A DNA stretch of 9,549 nt from Clostridiales bacterium (GTDB taxonomy: Bacteria > Bacillota > Clostridia > Lachnospirales > Anaerotignaceae), in the NCBI GenBank assembly GCA_021202325.1, contig JAJQDF010000175.1:1-9549 (forward strand), read 5' to 3'. Positions 6,879-9,549 of the stretch are shown here, piece by piece. Under the pieces are notes generated by a model. It searched no databases. It had not been told where the DNA came from and was given only the letters and a program-made list of their open reading frames with translations. How positions within the stretch are numbered: the first letter of the stretch is position 1; the number at the start of each line of letters is the position of its first letter. The translations under genes and the position numbers were made by a program.

Positions 6879-7081
6879 GCGCCGCTAACACGGCGCTCCA
6901 CCATACATGAAAGTCGATTGCTACGTTCTACGAACATCTCGCAATCGACCGTATTCGTCCTCCGCTCATTTTTCTGCAAAAAATGGCTACGCGACTCATA
7001 CAGTCAGCCCGTCCAATGTCCAGACATCTATGCAAGCAAGCTTGCCTATCTGTCTGGCCGCAGTCCGGGACTTTCATAGTA
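6879..7081 (-). ncRNA. Large structured RNA in the nadE leader; possible raiA-motif RNA
   Basis: About 200 nt, read on the minus strand from just downstream of a good promoter, fold into a dense set of helices. (1) ATGAAAGTC (7077-7069) with GACTTTCAT (6915-6907), 9 bp closing the domain. (2) CCAGACA (7057-7051) with TGTCTGG (7026-7020), capped by GCAAG/CTTGC (7045-7032). (3) GGCTGACT with AGTC and AGCC (7009-6985) with a 4-base bulge. (4) CATTTTT/AAAAATG (6985-6967). (5) GTCGATTGC (6949-6941) with GCAATCGAC (6921-6913), with an inner GTTC/GAAC. (6) GCGCCG/CGGCGC (6896-6879). CCCG near 7069-7066 can also reach CGGG at 7011-7008. No coding frame here is credible. The size, closing helix and 3' hairpin resemble what I remember of the raiA-motif RNA of Firmicutes, a conserved ncRNA of unknown function; I cannot verify that. 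It could otherwise be a cis-regulator of nadE. It does not look like the small NAD+-I or NAD+-II riboswitches. Confidence 0.7.
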
Positions 7082-7087
7082 AATTTT

Positions 7088-7117
7088 ATTATAACATTTT
7101 ATTATGGATTCAATCAA
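7088..7117 (-). promoter_or_regulatory. Promoter of the structured RNA / nadE transcript
   Basis: On the minus strand TTGATT (7117-7112), an 18-base spacer and a consensus TATAAT (7093-7088). The expected start near 7081 falls a few bases before the first strand of the closing helix of the structured RNA, which suggests that RNA is the 5' end of the transcript. Motif match only. Confidence 0.75.
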
Positions 7118-7189
7118 GCTTTCGCAGCGGTGTGAGTTTAAATAATACGAATTTTACGAAAATTTAACCGAATAGGTTTTTTGTTACTA

Positions 7190-7218
7190 TAGACTTTTTT
7201 GAGATTAGATTATATAAT
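7190..7218 (+). promoter_or_regulatory. Candidate promoter of the alcohol dehydrogenase gene
   Basis: TAGACT (7190-7195), a 17-base spacer and TATAAT (7213-7218), predicting a start near 7225 and a 45-base leader. A second TATAAT (7240-7245) lacks a matching -35. An AT-rich palindrome AATTTT-ACG-AAAATT lies upstream at 7150-7164 and could be an operator. Confidence 0.6.
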
Positions 7219-7270
7219 TATGTTTATGACAAAAGTACTTATAATAGATGAAGTAAAGGGGAGGATAAAC

Positions 7271-8428
7271 ATGAATAATTTCACCTATTTTGTGCCGACA
7301 AAAATTCATTTCGGCAAGGGACAGATAAAACACTTGAGCGACCTTAAGGAAAGCGGAAGCAAGGTGCTTATGGTATACGGCGTCGGAAGCATTAAGAAAA
7401 CCGGGCTTTATGACACGGCTGTTAAAATTCTTACTGACAGCGGCCTGAAAATATACGAGCTGGCCGGCATAGAGCCTAATCCCCGTATCGAGACAGTACG
7501 CAAGGGTGCCGAGATGTGCAAGACCGAAAGCATTGATATGGTTCTTGCAATCGGCGGCGGAAGCACAATAGACTGCGCAAAGGTAGTATCGGCGGCCGCA
7601 AAATATGACGGTGATGCCTGGGATCTTGTTTTAAACGGCGGCCTTATTAAAGAAGTTCTGCCCATATATTCGGTCCTTACACTTTCTGCAACCGGTTCTG
7701 AAATGGATAAATTCGCAGTTATTTCCGACATGGGCAAAAATGAAAAATGGGGCACAGGCTCAGATCTTCTTAAACCTAAAATGTCTATCCTCGATCCCGA
7801 ATATACATTTACAGTTTCTAAAAAGCAGACAGCGGCAGGCACAGCCGATATTATGAGCCATACATTTGAGAACTATTTTACTAAGGTGGAAGGAGCTTAT
7901 ATGCAGGCTTGCTTCTGCGAAAGCATTCTTAAGACTCTCATTAAATACGGCCCCATTGCCATGGAGGAGCCCGATAACTACGAGGCAAGAGCAAATCTTA
8001 TGTGGGCAAGCAGCTTTGCCATAAACGGACTTTTGAGTTGCGGAGCTGAGGTTGAATGGTGCGTTCATCCTATGGAGCATGAGCTTTCGGCATTCTACGA
8101 CATTACCCATGGAGAAGGCCTTGCCATTCTTACACCGTTTTGGATGGACTTCGCCCTTAACGAAAATACAGCAGCTAAATTTGCCGAGTACGGCCGCAAT
8201 GTATGGGGCATAGACAAGGATGCGGATGACATGACAATAGCTAAGGAAGCCATTGCCTGCACAAGGGATTTCTTCAAGAGAATGAATTTGCCTTCAACCC
8301 TTGGTGAAGTCGGAATCACCGATGAACATTTTGACACAATGGCAGAGAAAATAAAGGTTCGCTGCTCAAAGGGTTATGCGCCGCTGACTAAAGAGGATAT
8401 TATTTCAATATATAGAGCTGCTCTGTAA
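7271..8428 (+). CDS. Iron-containing alcohol dehydrogenase (butanol dehydrogenase/YqhD group)
   Basis: A 385-residue group III metal-dependent alcohol dehydrogenase, most likely reducing aldehydes such as butyraldehyde to alcohols with NAD(P)H in the cytoplasm. The nucleotide-binding domain has YGVGS at 36-40 and GGGSTID at 95-101. The metal site is complete: D193 and H197 (ADIMSH), H266 (CVHPMEHEL) and H280 (DITHGEG), spaced as in E. coli YqhD and clostridial BdhA-type enzymes, which have almost the same length. The start is ATG at 7271, preceded by AAAGGGGAGG with 6-base spacing; the frame stays open further upstream but that stretch has no ribosome binding site and includes the promoter. 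NADPH or NADH preference cannot be told from these motifs. It is divergent from nadE; a fermentative redox role is likely but inferred. Confidence 0.94.
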   Translation: MNNFTYFVPTKIHFGKGQIKHLSDLKESGSKVLMVYGVGSIKKTGLYDTAVKILTDSGLKIYELAGIEPNPRIETVRKGAEMCKTESIDMVLAIGGGSTIDCAKVVSAAAKYDGDAWDLVLNGGLIKEVLPIYSVLTLSATGSEMDKFAVISDMGKNEKWGTGSDLLKPKMSILDPEYTFTVSKKQTAAGTADIMSHTFENYFTKVEGAYMQACFCESILKTLIKYGPIAMEEPDNYEARANLMWASSFAINGLLSCGAEVEWCVHPMEHELSAFYDITHGEGLAILTPFWMDFALNENTAAKFAEYGRNVWGIDKDADDMTIAKEAIACTRDFFKRMNLPSTLGEVGITDEHFDTMAEKIKVRCSKGYAPLTKEDIISIYRAAL

Positions 8429-8447
8429 TAAAATTGACGTATTTTAT

Positions 8448-8475
8448 TTAAGGCGAAATCTTTTATGCGCCTTAA
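8448..8475 (+). repeat. Inverted repeat between the dehydrogenase and the S-layer-like gene
   Basis: TTAAGGCG (8448-8455) and CGCCTTAA (8468-8475) form a perfect 8-bp stem with a 12-base loop rich in T. No T-run follows, so it is a weak terminator at best; because it is symmetrical and lies 30 bases before the next start it may be an operator or a leader hairpin. A TTGACG (8434-8439) just upstream could be a -35, but I see no good -10 at the right distance. Confidence 0.4.
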
Positions 8476-8505
8476 TGAATATATTTAATGAAAGGATGAT
8501 TTAAA

Positions 8506-9549
8506 TTGAAAAGAACACTTATTGCGCTTACATTGGCAGGACTGATGTGCGTACCGGCTTTTGCCGCAGAAACAACATTTACCGATGTACCCGATGAGGC
8601 AGAGTACGCAGTAAGCGTAAACGCCGCTGCAGAAAAAGGCCTTATGGTAGGCGACGGAGAGGGCAATTTCAATCCCGAAGGAACAATTACGGCAGCACAG
8701 CTTATGCAGACACTCTACAATCTTGCCGGCAACCCGGAAGTAGAGACAGAGGGTACCGAATGGTATGCCAAGGCAATCGCATGGGCAGAGGAAAACGGAA
8801 TTTCAGCAGTAGCTGAGCCTACAGCAGAGATTACACTTGCAGAAATAGCTGATGCAGTTCTCGATTATGCAGAGATTGCACACCTTCCTTCATTTGCTGA
8901 CAGAGAGGATTCAGACGATGCAATTGCATGGTGTGTAAATGCCGGAATTATCGCAGCTGATGCTGACGAGACTGCCGCAGTTACAAGAGCTGAGCTTGCC
9001 GGAATACTTGTAGAGCTTAACGAAATGAGCCCTGCCGATATGACAGAATACATTGCTGAGCATGAAGGCGAATTTTTCCTGACAGGAAAGACAAGCTATA
9101 CTATCCAGGGCAAGATGGTTTCCGAGGATACATATGTTTACAATGAGCTTGAGGATGTTGAATATACAGCATCGGACGACGGAATAAGCGTAGTGCTTAA
9201 AGGAACTGCCGGCGAAGAATGGGTTGCAAAGCTTGAGAAGGTTCTCAGTACCTATACAAAGCCCGATGGAACAGCTCTTACAGAGGAAGATTTCACAGCA
9301 AATAAGGACACATACATCGATATAACAACAACAGCTAACCCTGATACTAACTTTGCATGCTATGTCCCTGCAGACACAGCTGTTGAGATTCAGACATCAT
9401 GGGGAGATGTGCTCTATGCTAACCGTACCGGAGTTCTCCATGGAGACGGCGACTATCTCGTATACTCCAATGTTGACGGCGCACCCGATTTCTCAGATGT
9501 TTGGGTTGTAAACGGAGCAATATTTGGAACAACATATGACACAACAAAC
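8506..9549 (+). CDS. Secreted protein with three S-layer-homology-like repeats (3' end missing)
   Basis: A cell-surface protein of at least 348 residues, continuing past the window edge in an open frame. The start is TTG at 8506, with AAAGGA at 8491-8496 nine bases before it; the in-frame ATG at 8488 is stopped after three codons, and the next ATG (8545) would destroy the signal. The N-terminus KRTLIALTLAGLMCVPAFA is a classical signal peptide, cleavable after residue 20. Three S-layer-homology repeats follow at about 24-75 (TFTDVPDEAEYA, GDGEGNFNPEGTITAAQ), 84-124 (WYAKAIAWAEENGI) and 128-172 (SFADREDSDDAI, VTRAELAGIL); the second and third are degenerate. Such repeats bind pyruvylated wall polymers and anchor the protein. 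Residues after about 185 are acidic and beta-rich and not recognised; substrate or function is unknown. No lipobox is present around C15. Confidence 0.88.
   Translation, partial: MKRTLIALTLAGLMCVPAFAAETTFTDVPDEAEYAVSVNAAAEKGLMVGDGEGNFNPEGTITAAQLMQTLYNLAGNPEVETEGTEWYAKAIAWAEENGISAVAEPTAEITLAEIADAVLDYAEIAHLPSFADREDSDDAIAWCVNAGIIAADADETAAVTRAELAGILVELNEMSPADMTEYIAEHEGEFFLTGKTSYTIQGKMVSEDTYVYNELEDVEYTASDDGISVVLKGTAGEEWVAKLEKVLSTYTKPDGTALTEEDFTANKDTYIDITTTANPDTNFACYVPADTAVEIQTSWGDVLYANRTGVLHGDGDYLVYSNVDGAPDFSDVWVVNGAIFGTTYDTTN

Noticed and set aside
6879..7081. The nadE leader as a known NAD+-I or NAD+-II riboswitch
   Set aside because: Those classes are much smaller and simpler; the size and multi-helix layout here do not match either as I know them.
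6907..7167. An 86-codon frame on the + strand in the nadE leader
   Set aside because: It lies entirely across the structured RNA, has no ribosome binding site and encodes no recognisable pattern; its composition follows the RNA helices of the other strand.
7180..7186. Rex redox-repressor site upstream of the dehydrogenase
   Set aside because: Only a half-site like TTGTTA is present next to the -35; the second half of the usual TTGTTAA-N4-TTAACAA palindrome is missing.
7199..7270. Upstream extension of the alcohol dehydrogenase frame to 7199
   Set aside because: The extension starts at TTG with no ribosome binding site, covers the promoter -10, and adds residues absent from the family; ATG 7271 follows a strong AAAGGGGAGG.
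8545..8551. Lipoprotein signal at C15 of the S-layer-like protein
   Set aside because: The residues before the cysteine (GLM) do not form a lipobox, and a standard AFA signal-peptidase I site follows at residues 18-20.
1..9549. Mobile element, CRISPR array, tRNA/rRNA genes or defence system
   Set aside because: No transposase or integrase frame, no regularly spaced direct repeats, no cloverleaf sequence and no defence-type domain was seen; all sizeable genes belong to housekeeping, RiPP or surface-protein families.

Overview
The window looks like a chromosomal segment of an anaerobic, low-to-moderate-GC Firmicute of the class Clostridia. The evidence is the SCIFF ranthipeptide pair (a near-signature of Clostridia), a tRNA-Trp T-box leader, AGGAGG-type ribosome binding sites with 6-9 base spacing, TTG starts, sigma-A-like promoters, and an S-layer-homology protein. 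No transposase, integrase, CRISPR array, rRNA or tRNA gene was seen.

Left part (1-3143, + strand). A PHP-family phosphoesterase (18-878) whose start overlaps the stop of an apparent upstream frame is followed by a four-helix membrane protein of the TIGR04086 type (951-1382), the 46-residue six-cysteine SCIFF precursor scfA (1460-1600, easily missed because of its size) and its radical SAM/SPASM maturase scfB (1709-3085). A perfect 10-bp hairpin lies between scfA and scfB, and a strong terminator closes the block. The peptide is expected to receive cysteine thioether crosslinks from ScfB; the membrane protein may be a partner, but its role is unknown.

Middle part (3142-6846, - strand). A stand-alone TrpB2-type tryptophan synthase beta chain (3142-4512) sits behind a complete tryptophan T-box: promoter, UGG specifier, antiterminator with a UGGC acceptor-pairing bulge, and a competing terminator. 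This ties the gene to tRNA-Trp charging. Upstream of it and separately transcribed is glutamine-dependent NAD+ synthetase nadE (4924-6846) with its own terminator. The nadE promoter drives a leader of about 235 nt, about 200 nt of which form an elaborate multi-helix RNA (6879-7081). It resembles my recollection of the raiA-motif RNA, a widespread ncRNA class of unknown function; this is the most interesting element here.

Right part (7190-9549, + strand). An iron-type alcohol dehydrogenase of the butanol dehydrogenase/YqhD group (7271-8428) diverges from the nadE leader. It is followed by a secreted protein with three S-layer-homology-like repeats that begins at TTG (8506) and runs off the end of the window. 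NAD synthesis and an NAD(P)H-dependent dehydrogenase are neighbours, but nothing shows that they are co-regulated.
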